A stretch of DNA of 64,000 nucleotides from an uncultured Clostridia bacterium (GCA_934271255.1 CAKQQS010000009.1:1-64000), one strand, 5' to 3'. Shown: positions 52,001-61,119, counted from the first letter of the stretch. Translations and numbers: made by a program. The notes: generated by a model not told the origin, from the sequence alone.

Positions 52001-53388
52001 TTACGGGCGTAACTTTCATCAACAACGAAATCGTCCGCGGCGCAATCGTCAAGATGAACCGTTTCAAGTTTTATCAGGGCGCGGATAGCGAAAGGAGAGC
52101 GGAACTGCTCAACGCTACCGATATTATCACCAAAGACGGAACTCTTACTTACGACCAAAAAGAACAATGGCGTAAAGACAAGATTATCAATTTCAGCAAA
52201 ATTAAGTTCGGTACGGCGGGATTCTATCAATTCTCAATCGACTTAACGGTAGACGGAGAAAAGATAACGTCTTATTACGCTATTCAGATAATCTCGTTGT
52301 CCCATCAGGGCGACAAGTTCGCAAAAGACTACGGTAACGGGGTGCTTAACGGATACTCGTTCAGTTTGAACGAATACGGCGTAGCGACTCTCGTTGCGGC
52401 GGGCGAAACGTTTACGGGATATTATAACGTCGTTAGCGAAAACAAATTCGTCGCGAAAATGTACGATAAAAACAATCGTTACGAATGTATCGAAGGCGTC
52501 GTCGCGCAAGACGGTATAATAAAAGCGCAAGCGACGGGCGCGATAAGATTCAGCGACTACTACACGACGGGTAGCGTTAAGACTATCGGTTGCAAAGAAG
52601 AAATAAGCCAAATCGTTTTGAGAAAGATAACGGTAAACGACGCGGATTATTACGTTTACGCAACGTCACTCACAGATTTGGGCGAATTCGTAACGGTAGA
52701 ACTCGTTTCGGGCGAATCGATTGACAAAAACGGCGCGATCGTTAAAATCACGAAAAGCGACGCTGTCGTTTACGCTAAACTTGCCGCATGGGGCGACGTT
52801 AAAACGGGAATAGTTTTCGCCGACTCCGTAATGGGCGAATATACCTACGCCGACGGAACGGACAAGTTGATTCTTGACGGATTCGGCAACGCGACTTTAC
52901 GCGATATGTCGGGAACGTACACCGTAGACGGTAACAAGGTAACGTTCGCAACGACGGACAAAGCGTACTCGATTACTCTCGATAAAACGAGCATGACGTT
53001 CACGGTAATTCAACTGACTATCGACAACGGACTGGTTGAAGGGCGTACGTTTACGCTGAAACACATAATCACGGCGGAAGAAAACGGCGAACAAACGGGA
53101 GCGTATAGCGCGACCACGACGATTTGCTTTAAAGCGAACGGCAAAGTATCGATTACTTCGAGTTCCGAAGAATACGTGGAAGACTACGGCTCGTATAATT
53201 CCGTTCTTTCGGGCGAGGGTACTTTCTCGGTAAATATGTTTGAAATTACGATAAACATCAACGGATATACGATAGTTTTGAGAGCAAACGGCTTGAATTC
53301 GCCTAGTATGTTGACGGTAATTTCTACGACCGCGCCCGCCGATTCGGTAGGATATTTCGGCGCAAACGACAAATTCGGAATCGAATAA
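49036..53388 (+). CDS. Giant lipoprotein with duplicated Ig-like domains and LDGxGxxT modules
   Basis: The 1450-residue lipoprotein (LAGC, Cys22) has two nearly identical 80-residue domains at the start (PVYDLVLS...ALTYDY.SLFTATKNGVKC), encoded by a 240-bp tandem repeat at 49135 and 49375. Further Ig-like domains follow (about 190-620), several with a shared pattern of strand, DLFTLTVDGKEV and AGKYSVTLTY. The second half has beta modules containing VFLDGYGKG and LILDGFGNATL, a motif that recurs in the next protein. No enzymatic signature seen. The 152-bp gap after it holds a promoter. Confidence 0.8.
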   Translation: MKNFIKGLLMLFVTCAVILAGCEFGGGGSPSPNDPVYDLVLSKTEIEVTESSALTYDYKSLFTATKNGVKCEITDDMIASTVKDEAGEYMYVVVFNNLTKTLKVIVTAEQGSEDPVYDLVLSTDEISVGESSALTYDYNSLFTATKNGVKCDITEDMVFSTVKGELGEYTYEVVFHEITKTLKVKIVPDHVIEAVPAYSVYELTLNELAELDYTTLFSLYVDGAPVKVTNEMLTIPDVTGAVVGSEYEVTLNYSLGKVTAEKTAKIKIVEQSGIVVTAKNIVTYPNGGNIDLTALFEITDGGKEVEVTPDMITGNINYSQAGMNVITLKYRGQTYTAQVEVTIGAIINYAKSDVVVIRKGTDKATYSFGGDFVVIINGVRFTGYDESYFEGLTELNFNEVGDYEVTLKIPYNSKPLPLGGTPNFDYTTKTITYKVVANDYEMSVERELVTLNKGTDSYDVTSNVNLKVNGWIQKLTLNKEAVGPSATYYEIVNGVDFDFKGNQRVVLDVYVYGVDEDPVRISYDLIIKSNVQIVARDTVIFSGGNVYPLDLFTLTVDGKEVAPTFDMLSGRIDVFTAGKYSVTLTYEGLSETAEVLVIESDIVGAYKTALYTIGKDADEDEEGYIIEGTKPAPIGDMIINADGTMTINEKPAYMLKGIDANTLLIKYLGNEYKLYYMDGIVALDPDNSIKLAFNNAKRPLLYVKDDLWAIEDSFTVNSTSTYVLNNTITAYSIDLFKLKSKTDDRSLWYGLKVRLTEKTSTDTVYDVEWGEATLCDGFQKIKGEEASLTFNDAEYTFIMTTRYVAKTYKPTDDKIFANMTFNGTVDGKTATLSFGSYENFTLRVDGKTVLEMGAYELGNLKYGGIDHTAKTVTVYQVKQKNAYDVSVLSYKFILNVNTKTFTTVEKDGAMGQYETDGKYVFLDGYGKGIVNYDTDLYVRTPITYQKNNNEITIKYVDTTPSFKYGESATFYIDDFMNVLTVKSFTGEDLTGVTFINNEIVRGAIVKMNRFKFYQGADSERRAELLNATDIITKDGTLTYDQKEQWRKDKIINFSKIKFGTAGFYQFSIDLTVDGEKITSYYAIQIISLSHQGDKFAKDYGNGVLNGYSFSLNEYGVATLVAAGETFTGYYNVVSENKFVAKMYDKNNRYECIEGVVAQDGIIKAQATGAIRFSDYYTTGSVKTIGCKEEISQIVLRKITVNDADYYVYATSLTDLGEFVTVELVSGESIDKNGAIVKITKSDAVVYAKLAAWGDVKTGIVFADSVMGEYTYADGTDKLILDGFGNATLRDMSGTYTVDGNKVTFATTDKAYSITLDKTSMTFTVIQLTIDNGLVEGRTFTLKHIITAEENGEQTGAYSATTTICFKANGKVSITSSSEEYVEDYGSYNSVLSGEGTFSVNMFEITININGYTIVLRANGLNSPSMLTVISTTAPADSVGYFGANDKFGIE

Positions 53389-53389
53389 G

Positions 53390-53418
53390 TTGTAAAACGT
53401 AAAAAAATGTGATAAAAT
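53390..53418 (+). promoter_or_regulatory. Internal promoter for the last giant lipoprotein
   Basis: TTGTAA (53390-53395), 17 bp and TAAAAT (53413-53418) lie directly after the previous stop. An 11-bp hairpin CGTTCCCCGAA/TTCGGGGAACG (53444-53469) sits in the leader without a T run. Confidence 0.6.
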
Positions 53419-53539
53419 AAAATATTATAAAAAATTATAAAGTCGTTCCCCGAACGAGTTCGGGGAACGGCAAACACGACTAAAAATATTTTTCGGCATA
53501 GTCCGGTGAATAGAATAAGAAAAAGGAGAAAACAAAGAG

Positions 53540-56500
53540 ATGAAAAAATGCAAATTACTTCTCATACTCGCGGCTGTCGCGACGGCAATGTTTGCGTTTT
53601 CCTGTACTGCGCTCGTAACGCATAATTACAGCGAATGGGAAATCACGAAAACGCCGACGTATACGGAAACGGGATGGGCGAAGAGAACTTGCACGGACGC
53701 AGACTGCGATTACGTAGACGAAACTGCTATACCCGCGTTGTCCGATCAGGATATTTGGAAACTTACTCAAATAGACGGCAACGACGAACAACACGTTTAC
53801 AAATCGTCCTACGGCACCGTACAGGTAGAGCATGCTTACACGAAATGGACAATCACCACGAATCCTACTGCAAGCGACGTAGGCTCGGCAACGAGAAAGT
53901 GCACCGGCGACAATAACTTGGGATGCGGACACGTCCAGACAATTACGCTTCCCGTACTCGGGGACGAAACGTTCTGGAATCACGTTCATACCGACGCGTC
54001 GTACACAGCGGCGGGCAGCGACGTGTACACAGCAAAGGCGTTTGACGGAATAGTCGTCACCACCGAAGTCGAAAGACTCGTCGCTCCGTACGAAAACAAA
54101 ACTTACGTAGCGGTAGAACTCGACTACGGCGATGCGGAAGACCTTTTGGCGACCAACAAGCATTACGCTTGGACGTGGACAACGGCTAGATTATCCGTTA
54201 ACGACAAGGGCGAAGGCGTTGCTTTCGGACAACCGTTCCGCGGCAAAAACGTTATAACCATAATAGACGCGGCTACGGGCGAACTCAATATTAACATGGT
54301 AGATCCTACTACGTACGATCCTGCCGTACACGAAGGCGTACCCGTTTATAAAGACGGCGACAACGAATACGTATTCGTCGGCGCGGGCAGAAACGTCAAA
54401 GCGTACGTAGATTTCGTTACGGGTATTTTCATAATGCCCAACAAGTACAACGGTTCCTTTATGGACGTTTATATAGCGACTCCGTTCGACAACTTTAACG
54501 ACGCAAATGCGTTCAAATCGTCCGCATGGGAAGGGTGCGTAGCAATTTCCTACACTCGCGGCGAAGACGTAACCAACGCGTTCGTAATCGACGGCAAAGT
54601 ATACTTCGGCGTATCGTTCGTAGACATTAACGGCAACGCGGTTGCCGCAGACGACTGTTCGGGGAACGCAACGCTTTACGTTTTAGGCGCTGACGGCAAC
54701 GTTATCGGACATTACGTTCACGACGGCGAAAGACTTGTCGTAACGGACGGATTAGAAGGCGTTTACACGGGCGAAGGCGAACTTGCTTCTCTTACCCTTA
54801 ACGGTAACGGCGTAGCGAACGAAACGGGCAAATATACCGTAATCGAAAACAATCTTCTTGCGGTATACGTAAACGGTTGTTACTACGAAGTAACTATTAA
54901 CGAAAACAAAACGATGACGGTCGATAAACCTATGGTTACCGTAACTTTCGTAAGCACGGAAGGCACGGCTCCCGCGGCGATTTCCGTCAACAAAAACATA
55001 GCGGTCGGCGAACTTCCCGTTATGACGAGCGCGGCTCGTAAGTTCAACGGTTGGTGCTACGACGAAGCGTGCTTACAAAAAGTAACGGGCGACTTCATAC
55101 CCACGCAAGACGTAACTCTTTACGCGTACTGGGTAGACGCTATAACCATTCATATTTTCGACGACGTAAAAGGCAACGAAGACCTCGAAGTAAAAATAGA
55201 AGCGGACAAAACGGTAGGCGACTTGCTTGCCGCTAACAGAGACACTTCCGTCGACTATGCGAAATGCAAGATTTTCGCCGGTTGGTTCCTTGACGCAGAC
55301 TTTAACGAAGCGTTGAGCGAAGAAGCGTGCTTAACCGTTGAAAACGACGGCATCGGCATTTACGCTAAATGGGAAGATATCCCCGCGGCGTACGGCAAGT
55401 TCTACGGCGGCGACGTCGGTTATTCGAATAGCGGCAGCAGAACTTATTCCGATGCGTTATCGATTGATAAAAACGGTAAGGCAAAAGAAACGGACTCTTT
55501 CGTAACCATTCAGAATTACGACGCGGAAACGGGTTTCTTCGATTACTATGCTAATGCGACGACTAAATACGTCGGCTCGTTCGACGCTAAATACGGCGTA
55601 ATGGCGTATTTCAGAAGCAGCGGTTATTTCTTTATTTACGTAAGAACGGAGAATGCGGTAACGCTTACCAGATCCGGTTACTGGTCGGTAAAAGACGCAG
55701 TTCTTCAATGCGTTACCGTACAAAACGGCGACAACGAACTCAACGTATTGTATTACGCTCAAAAAGTATACGCGGGCGTTACGTTCGTTCTTAACGATAC
55801 GACGGTAACGGACGTTAAAACGCTCAACGGCGGTAAAGTCGCAGGTATTTTAAAGGTACTTGACGATCAAGGTAAAGTTATTCTTACTCTCGGCAGCAAA
55901 ACGGATAAGACCACGTTACAACCGCTTGACGGCTACGAAGGAACGTATTCGGACGGCAACGTCGTTCTTAACGGTATGGGCGACGTCACCTACGGCGACA
56001 AGACGGGTACTTACACGTTGGTAGATAAAGACGCTAAAACGTTCGACGTATACCTTAACGACGGTAAAGAATATTACTCGATGGTTCTCGGCGAAACGAC
56101 GGCAACGTTAACGAAAGTTATGGTAACGATAACCTTTAACGTAGACGGCGGAGTCACTATCGACAACTTAATTACTAACAAAAATATCGCGATTGCGATT
56201 GCCGACGCAGAAAAAGACGGACACGTATTCCGCGGTTGGTATTCCGACGCTGCGTTTGAAAACAGCATCGACGCTAAAAATTACATTCCTACGGCGGACG
56301 CAACCATTTACGCTAAGTTCCTTGAACAAGTAACGGTAACCGTACACGCAAACAACGATACGGAAGATTACGTCAAGGTTTACGGCAAAGGCGAAACGTT
56401 CGACGTTGCAAACCCGACGAAAGAAAACGCTAAGTTCGAAGGTTGGTACACGACCGCAACGTTCGACGAAGGCACCGAGTTTAACGGCGGAGCAGTTACC

Positions 56501-58930
56501 GCAAACGTAGAAATCTACGCTAAATGGGGCAAGCCGTTCGTTCAGGCAGGCGCTTATACGGGCTTTAACTTATACGGTACTAAAAACAACGCCGTTGCAG
56601 GAAAAGACAAAAAATTGACTATCGACGCCGACGGTAATTTCAGCGGAATAGTTTCGGGCAAACTCGACGCTCAATACGTCGAAGTAGTAGACGGCAAAAT
56701 CGATATTACTAAATACGCTTATTTCAACAAACAAGCGGGTATCGTATGGACGGCGTACGGCTCTAATGCAACGAGCGTAGGAACGGATACGAACATTTTG
56801 TTCAGCGACAGAGTTACTAATATCGAAAAATATTCGGGTTCGGTAGTTTCCGGCAAATACGTCGCGTGGTTTACCATTACGGTAGACGGCAACGTTATGA
56901 ACGTATTCTGTTACAAAGATAGAGTATATGCAAACGTAACTTGGGACGAAGGTATTACGGCAGGCGACGCGAACGGAAAATCGAACATTACTATTTACGC
57001 GGCGGACGGCACGCCTATCGCTGCGAAAGTAAACGGCTCGTTCGTTGAAGCGGACGGATATCAAGGCGATTACGACGGCGGTGCTTACGGCGTAGTAAAA
57101 GTTAACGGAGTCAGGGGCGTAACGTTTGACGGCAAGACCGCGTCTTACACGGTTAAGGCGGACGGCACGTTCGACGTATACGTTATGGAAGGCGGCAAAA
57201 AAGTTGCTTACTATACTATGACTCTTAACCAAGACGATATGACCGCTACGTTGGCTAAACCCATGGCAAGCATAACCTTAGATTACAACGGACACGGCGA
57301 AAACGTAACGGCGGAATACAACGTAAATATTTCGTTCGTACTTCCCGCAGTCGAAGACGTAGCAGGATTCAAGTTCCGTTACTGGTATTTGACCGAAGAC
57401 AGCAAAATTACAACGTACACGCCTACGTCAACGGACGCGGTAACCTTAACCGCTAAATGGGACGCTATCTATACGTTCACCGCAGTATTCGGCAAAGGTC
57501 TTGCGGACTACACCGTAGGAATAGGCAGCGGCGACAAAGTCGTTGCAAGCAACCTTGTATACACCGGACTTATCGACGGTCAATACCTTAAAGGTTGGTA
57601 CACTATCGGCGAAAACGCAGAACATATCGCTTGGGACGTTAACACCCCGATAACCGCAGAAACAACCGTTTACGCCGAATGGGCAGACTCCTACGCTCAA
57701 TACGGTAAATATACAGGTATGGAAATCTGGGGCGCGGCTGAAAAGAAAGGAGCGATTGAAAGAAAGCAAACGTTAGAAATAGGCGCAACGGGTAAATATA
57801 GCGGAGCAAAGAGCGGACAACTCGATTCCAAATATAGCGCAGTTACGGACGGAGTAATCGAACTCGACAGATATACGTATTTCAACCAAGAAGTTGGTAT
57901 GATTGTTTACGGATATAGTAAAATAGAGAACTCTTTCGGGGACGATATTTATATTTTATTCAACGCAGATCAAGTCGTCAGCGGAAGATATTCCGGTATC
58001 AACAAGACCAACGAAGAAAATAAGTATGTTGCATTCTTTACGCTTACCATGAAAGACGGTTCTACAAAGAACGCTGTTATCTATAAAGACAAGATTTACG
58101 CAAACGTTACGTGGAACGAAGGCATAACCGCTGAACAAGCAAACAGCGCGGCAAGTCTTGTAGTTTGCTCGGCAGACGGTACGCCTATTTTTGCAAGAGT
58201 TAACGGCGAGTACTTTGAGTCGGACGGAAAAGCAGGCACTTACACGGGTTCTATGGGCGAAATCGTGCTTGACGGTTACACCGGCGGTACGATGGACGGA
58301 ACGAAGATAACGTATACGGTAGACGGCGACAAGATTGCGTTCGTATACAACGGCGTACTCGTATGTTTCACCTACGACGAAAATCTTCAATACACGTTGG
58401 TTACGGACGGCAACGAAGGTACTTACGCTCTTCCCGATAACGGCGGCAACGTAACGTTCGACGGCTTCGGCAACGTAACGGGCGCGATTACGGGTACTTA
58501 TCTTGTAGAAGGCGAGCAAGTAGCGATTACGGTAGACGGAGTTGTTACCAGATACGGTTTCGACAAAGCAAACGGCGCGCTTCTCGGCAAGAGTATATTC
58601 GCAGGTTTGACGTTCACGGGTGAATACTATAACACGTGGGACAATGAAGAGCTTCCTTTGAGAATCGTATTTAACGACGGTTCGGCAATTTCGGGTACGA
58701 TATATTCGAGCTACGGCACTAGTTACTATTTTGAGTTTACCGCAACGATGGAAGGCAACGTTATAACCGGAACGGTTACTCGTTCGATAAATGGTGTAAG
58801 CGATGTCGGCAGAGTATTTACGATGACGGTATCCGGCTCTTCGATTAAGTTTGAAACTTCGCCGACGACGGGTAACGCATACGGAGGAATCAAAGGGGCA
58901 ACGGTTACTTGCGCAGACTTCGTATTCTGA
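53540..58930 (+). CDS. Giant lipoprotein with InlB-type beta-repeat pairs
   Basis: The 1796-residue lipoprotein (FAFSC, Cys22) starts with two short cysteine-containing repeats (HNYSEWEITKTPTYTETGWA; HAYTKWTITTNPTASDVGSA), a type common in gut Firmicutes surface proteins. Then come pairs of InlB/Flg_new-like units (about 463-613, 858-997, 1241-1383), each ending FAGW/FRGW/FEGWY and YAKW/YAEW. They alternate with about 230-residue beta domains that each end in a module with a V.LNG.G or LDG.. motif and a KPM tail. The N-terminal sugar- or protein-binding role is inference. AAAAGGAG precedes the ATG. It closes the 32-kb locus. Confidence 0.85.
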   Translation: MKKCKLLLILAAVATAMFAFSCTALVTHNYSEWEITKTPTYTETGWAKRTCTDADCDYVDETAIPALSDQDIWKLTQIDGNDEQHVYKSSYGTVQVEHAYTKWTITTNPTASDVGSATRKCTGDNNLGCGHVQTITLPVLGDETFWNHVHTDASYTAAGSDVYTAKAFDGIVVTTEVERLVAPYENKTYVAVELDYGDAEDLLATNKHYAWTWTTARLSVNDKGEGVAFGQPFRGKNVITIIDAATGELNINMVDPTTYDPAVHEGVPVYKDGDNEYVFVGAGRNVKAYVDFVTGIFIMPNKYNGSFMDVYIATPFDNFNDANAFKSSAWEGCVAISYTRGEDVTNAFVIDGKVYFGVSFVDINGNAVAADDCSGNATLYVLGADGNVIGHYVHDGERLVVTDGLEGVYTGEGELASLTLNGNGVANETGKYTVIENNLLAVYVNGCYYEVTINENKTMTVDKPMVTVTFVSTEGTAPAAISVNKNIAVGELPVMTSAARKFNGWCYDEACLQKVTGDFIPTQDVTLYAYWVDAITIHIFDDVKGNEDLEVKIEADKTVGDLLAANRDTSVDYAKCKIFAGWFLDADFNEALSEEACLTVENDGIGIYAKWEDIPAAYGKFYGGDVGYSNSGSRTYSDALSIDKNGKAKETDSFVTIQNYDAETGFFDYYANATTKYVGSFDAKYGVMAYFRSSGYFFIYVRTENAVTLTRSGYWSVKDAVLQCVTVQNGDNELNVLYYAQKVYAGVTFVLNDTTVTDVKTLNGGKVAGILKVLDDQGKVILTLGSKTDKTTLQPLDGYEGTYSDGNVVLNGMGDVTYGDKTGTYTLVDKDAKTFDVYLNDGKEYYSMVLGETTATLTKVMVTITFNVDGGVTIDNLITNKNIAIAIADAEKDGHVFRGWYSDAAFENSIDAKNYIPTADATIYAKFLEQVTVTVHANNDTEDYVKVYGKGETFDVANPTKENAKFEGWYTTATFDEGTEFNGGAVTANVEIYAKWGKPFVQAGAYTGFNLYGTKNNAVAGKDKKLTIDADGNFSGIVSGKLDAQYVEVVDGKIDITKYAYFNKQAGIVWTAYGSNATSVGTDTNILFSDRVTNIEKYSGSVVSGKYVAWFTITVDGNVMNVFCYKDRVYANVTWDEGITAGDANGKSNITIYAADGTPIAAKVNGSFVEADGYQGDYDGGAYGVVKVNGVRGVTFDGKTASYTVKADGTFDVYVMEGGKKVAYYTMTLNQDDMTATLAKPMASITLDYNGHGENVTAEYNVNISFVLPAVEDVAGFKFRYWYLTEDSKITTYTPTSTDAVTLTAKWDAIYTFTAVFGKGLADYTVGIGSGDKVVASNLVYTGLIDGQYLKGWYTIGENAEHIAWDVNTPITAETTVYAEWADSYAQYGKYTGMEIWGAAEKKGAIERKQTLEIGATGKYSGAKSGQLDSKYSAVTDGVIELDRYTYFNQEVGMIVYGYSKIENSFGDDIYILFNADQVVSGRYSGINKTNEENKYVAFFTLTMKDGSTKNAVIYKDKIYANVTWNEGITAEQANSAASLVVCSADGTPIFARVNGEYFESDGKAGTYTGSMGEIVLDGYTGGTMDGTKITYTVDGDKIAFVYNGVLVCFTYDENLQYTLVTDGNEGTYALPDNGGNVTFDGFGNVTGAITGTYLVEGEQVAITVDGVVTRYGFDKANGALLGKSIFAGLTFTGEYYNTWDNEELPLRIVFNDGSAISGTIYSSYGTSYYFEFTATMEGNVITGTVTRSINGVSDVGRVFTMTVSGSSIKFETSPTTGNAYGGIKGATVTCADFVF

Positions 58931-58959
58931 TAAAAACTAAATAAAATTAGTTTAACTCT

Positions 58960-58990
58960 TTACAGGCACGGGCAACCGTGCCTGTAATTT
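58960..58990 (+). terminator. Terminator of the giant-lipoprotein locus
   Basis: A perfect 12-bp stem (TTACAGGCACGG/CCGTGCCTGTAA) with a GCAA tetraloop is followed by TTTT. It is the first strong terminator after 26,390. Confidence 0.9.
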
Positions 58991-59010
58991 TGTGTAACGG
59001 GCGTGCTGTC

Positions 59011-59039
59011 GCATAAAAACTTTTTCGTTACTCATAATA
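59011..59039 (+). promoter_or_regulatory. Putative SigmaG-dependent promoter of spoVT
   Basis: GCATA (59011-59015), a 17-bp spacer and CATAATA (59033-59039) match the Bacillus forespore SigmaG consensus GHATR-N17/18-CATNHTA at every defined base. The leader would be about 12 bases. Confidence 0.7.
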
Positions 59040-59057
59040 TTTTCAAAGGAGATAATT

Positions 59058-59609
59058 ATGAGTGATTTTAAATCGGCAAGACGGCTTGACGAACTCGGGC
59101 GGGTGGTAATACCCAAAGAGATAAGACGCGCTTGTCGTATTCGCGGCGGAGATTTGTTGCAAATATCGATAATCGAAGAAAAAGTGTGTTTGGAAAAATA
59201 TTCGCCTATAAAAGATTTAGGTACGTTTGCGAAAGATTTCGTCGACGCGTTGTCGAAAGCGACGTCAAAACACGTTTTGATTACCGATACGAAAGAAGTC
59301 ATCGCCGTAAACAAACTTAAAAAAGAATACCTTAACAAACGCATAACGGACGAGTTTACGAACGTAATAGAAAACGGCAAGTCGTTGTTGCTGAACAAGG
59401 CGGACGGGGGAGATACCGTAAAAGTGTTCGACGGTTCGCCCGAAGCGTTCGCCGAACTTATCGTTCCCGTAACGACGGACGGCGCGGTGATCGGCGGAGT
59501 CGTGGTTTTTTCGGAAGATAAAGGCGAAAAAATCGAACGCCCTGACATCGTCGCGACGACTTTCGGAGCAAGATTTTTAGAAAAACAATTCGACGTGAAG
59601 AATGATTAA
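59058..59609 (+). CDS. spoVT: Stage V sporulation regulator SpoVT
   Basis: The 183-residue protein has the AbrB-type swapped-hairpin DNA-binding domain (ARRLDELGRVVIPKEIRRAC, then RIRGGDLLQIS) and a C-terminal GAF-like domain (about 55-175; VLITDTKEVIAVNKLKKEYL, IVPVTTDGAVIGGVVVFSED). SpoVT is made in the forespore and adjusts SigmaG genes and germination properties. AAAGGAGAT precedes the ATG. The gene overlaps the flippase gene by eight bases, as in the Bacillus spoVT-yabM pair. Confidence 0.94.
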   Translation: MSDFKSARRLDELGRVVIPKEIRRACRIRGGDLLQISIIEEKVCLEKYSPIKDLGTFAKDFVDALSKATSKHVLITDTKEVIAVNKLKKEYLNKRITDEFTNVIENGKSLLLNKADGGDTVKVFDGSPEAFAELIVPVTTDGAVIGGVVVFSEDKGEKIERPDIVATTFGARFLEKQFDVKND

Positions 59610-61119
59610 AAAAATCAACAAAAACACTTTTTTCGGCGGAGCGTTGATATTGACGGCGAGCATCACCGTATCGAAAATCATGGGAATGTTTTACCGATTG
59701 CCGCTTGCAAACGTTTTAGGAAGTTTCGGACTAGGCTTGTATCAAACGGTATTTCCCGTATACGCGCTTTTCGTGTGTATCGGCTCGTCGTCCGTAACCG
59801 TCGCCGTGTCGAGATGCGTCGCAAAATATAACGCGACGGGCGATTTCGTTAAAGTTAAAGGAACTCTCGATTCGGCGACTTTGTTTTCGTGTGCGTTTAC
59901 GGTCGTTTCGGCAAGTTTACTGTTTGCCTTTTCGCCGCAAATCGCAAGGTTGCAAGGCGTAAAACAGGCTTCTACGCTGTATAAATGTATTGCCCCGTCG
60001 ATTATATTCGCGGGGTTTTCGGGGGTTATAAAAGGGTATTTTCAAGGACTTATGGATATGACTCCTACCGCGCTGTCCGAAATAGTTTCTCAAAGCGCAA
60101 AGCCGCTTTTAGGACTTGCTTTGTCGACTTTTTTCAAGGATACGTTTATGAAAGCCGTTTTCGCCGTTTTGTCTATAACGTTCAGCGAACTGACGGCTTT
60201 TTTATTGTTGTTATTAACTTACGTCTACGACCGAAAAACCAAAAAAACGGTGGCGTTGACAAAGCGAGGGAACGTAGATTTTTATAAAACGTTGTTGCCC
60301 GTAACTCTTGGCGGGTTGCTGCTTCCGTTGTCGAACGCCGTCGACAGTTTTTTAGTAATAAACGCGTTGAAAACTTACACCGAACACGCCGTCGGACTGT
60401 ACGGAATGTTTACGGGAGTGTGCCTGACGGTGCTTTCTATACCCGCTTCGCTGTCGTACGGGTTAGCGACGGCGATATTGCCGTCCGTAGCCGCTTTAAA
60501 CGGCAACGGGCAGACGGCGAAAGCGAAAAAAGGCGAATATTTCGCGTTGACTTTGACGGTGTACGTCGCTTTGCCGATAGCGGTGTTTATTTACTTTTTC
60601 GCGCCGAACGTACTTTCTTTACTGTTTAAGGCGGGAGCGTTTTCAAGGTTTTCGGAAATCGTCGTAATGATAAAACTTGCCACGCCGTACGCGGTGTTAC
60701 TGCCCGTTTTGTCTACGGCGAACGCCGTGCTGTACGGCAAAGGTAAAGAAAAAGTCCCGCTCATTTCTTTGTGCGCGGGCGTGTTCGTAAAAACCGCAAC
60801 CGAGATAATTTTGCTGAAATACCCCGAATTAAACGTTTTCGGGTATATAATTGCGGTAGACGTTTGTTATATTCTTGCTGTTTTTTGCGATTTGGTGTAT
60901 ATTATAAGAGACGTCAAGTTTATAATTTTCACGTTAAAGACGGCGATTCTTTCGTTTATAGCCGTTTACACGGGCTATGCGATTACGGGACTTTTCGGGT
61001 TTGCCGTTTCGGTCGTCTTTACGGGATTGATATACTTGGCGGGTACGGTCGTTTTAAAACCGTACGGAAAACAAGAACTCGATTCTTTATTGAAAAGATT
61101 TGCGAAAAGGAACACCTGA
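59602..61119 (+). CDS. SpoVB/MurJ-like polysaccharide flippase (MOP superfamily)
   Basis: The 505-residue membrane protein has about 14 hydrophobic helices. Its start (FFGGALILTASITVSKIMGM and FYRLPLANVLGSFGLGLYQT) is the family signature, and IIFAGFSGVIKGYFQGLMDM matches SpoVB. The family flips lipid-linked cell-wall or spore-cortex precursors across the membrane. The position after spoVT matches YabM of Bacillus, so a role in cell-wall or spore-envelope assembly is likely. It is followed without a gap by the dus gene. Confidence 0.9.
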   Translation: MIKKINKNTFFGGALILTASITVSKIMGMFYRLPLANVLGSFGLGLYQTVFPVYALFVCIGSSSVTVAVSRCVAKYNATGDFVKVKGTLDSATLFSCAFTVVSASLLFAFSPQIARLQGVKQASTLYKCIAPSIIFAGFSGVIKGYFQGLMDMTPTALSEIVSQSAKPLLGLALSTFFKDTFMKAVFAVLSITFSELTAFLLLLLTYVYDRKTKKTVALTKRGNVDFYKTLLPVTLGGLLLPLSNAVDSFLVINALKTYTEHAVGLYGMFTGVCLTVLSIPASLSYGLATAILPSVAALNGNGQTAKAKKGEYFALTLTVYVALPIAVFIYFFAPNVLSLLFKAGAFSRFSEIVVMIKLATPYAVLLPVLSTANAVLYGKGKEKVPLISLCAGVFVKTATEIILLKYPELNVFGYIIAVDVCYILAVFCDLVYIIRDVKFIIFTLKTAILSFIAVYTGYAITGLFGFAVSVVFTGLIYLAGTVVLKPYGKQELDSLLKRFAKRNT

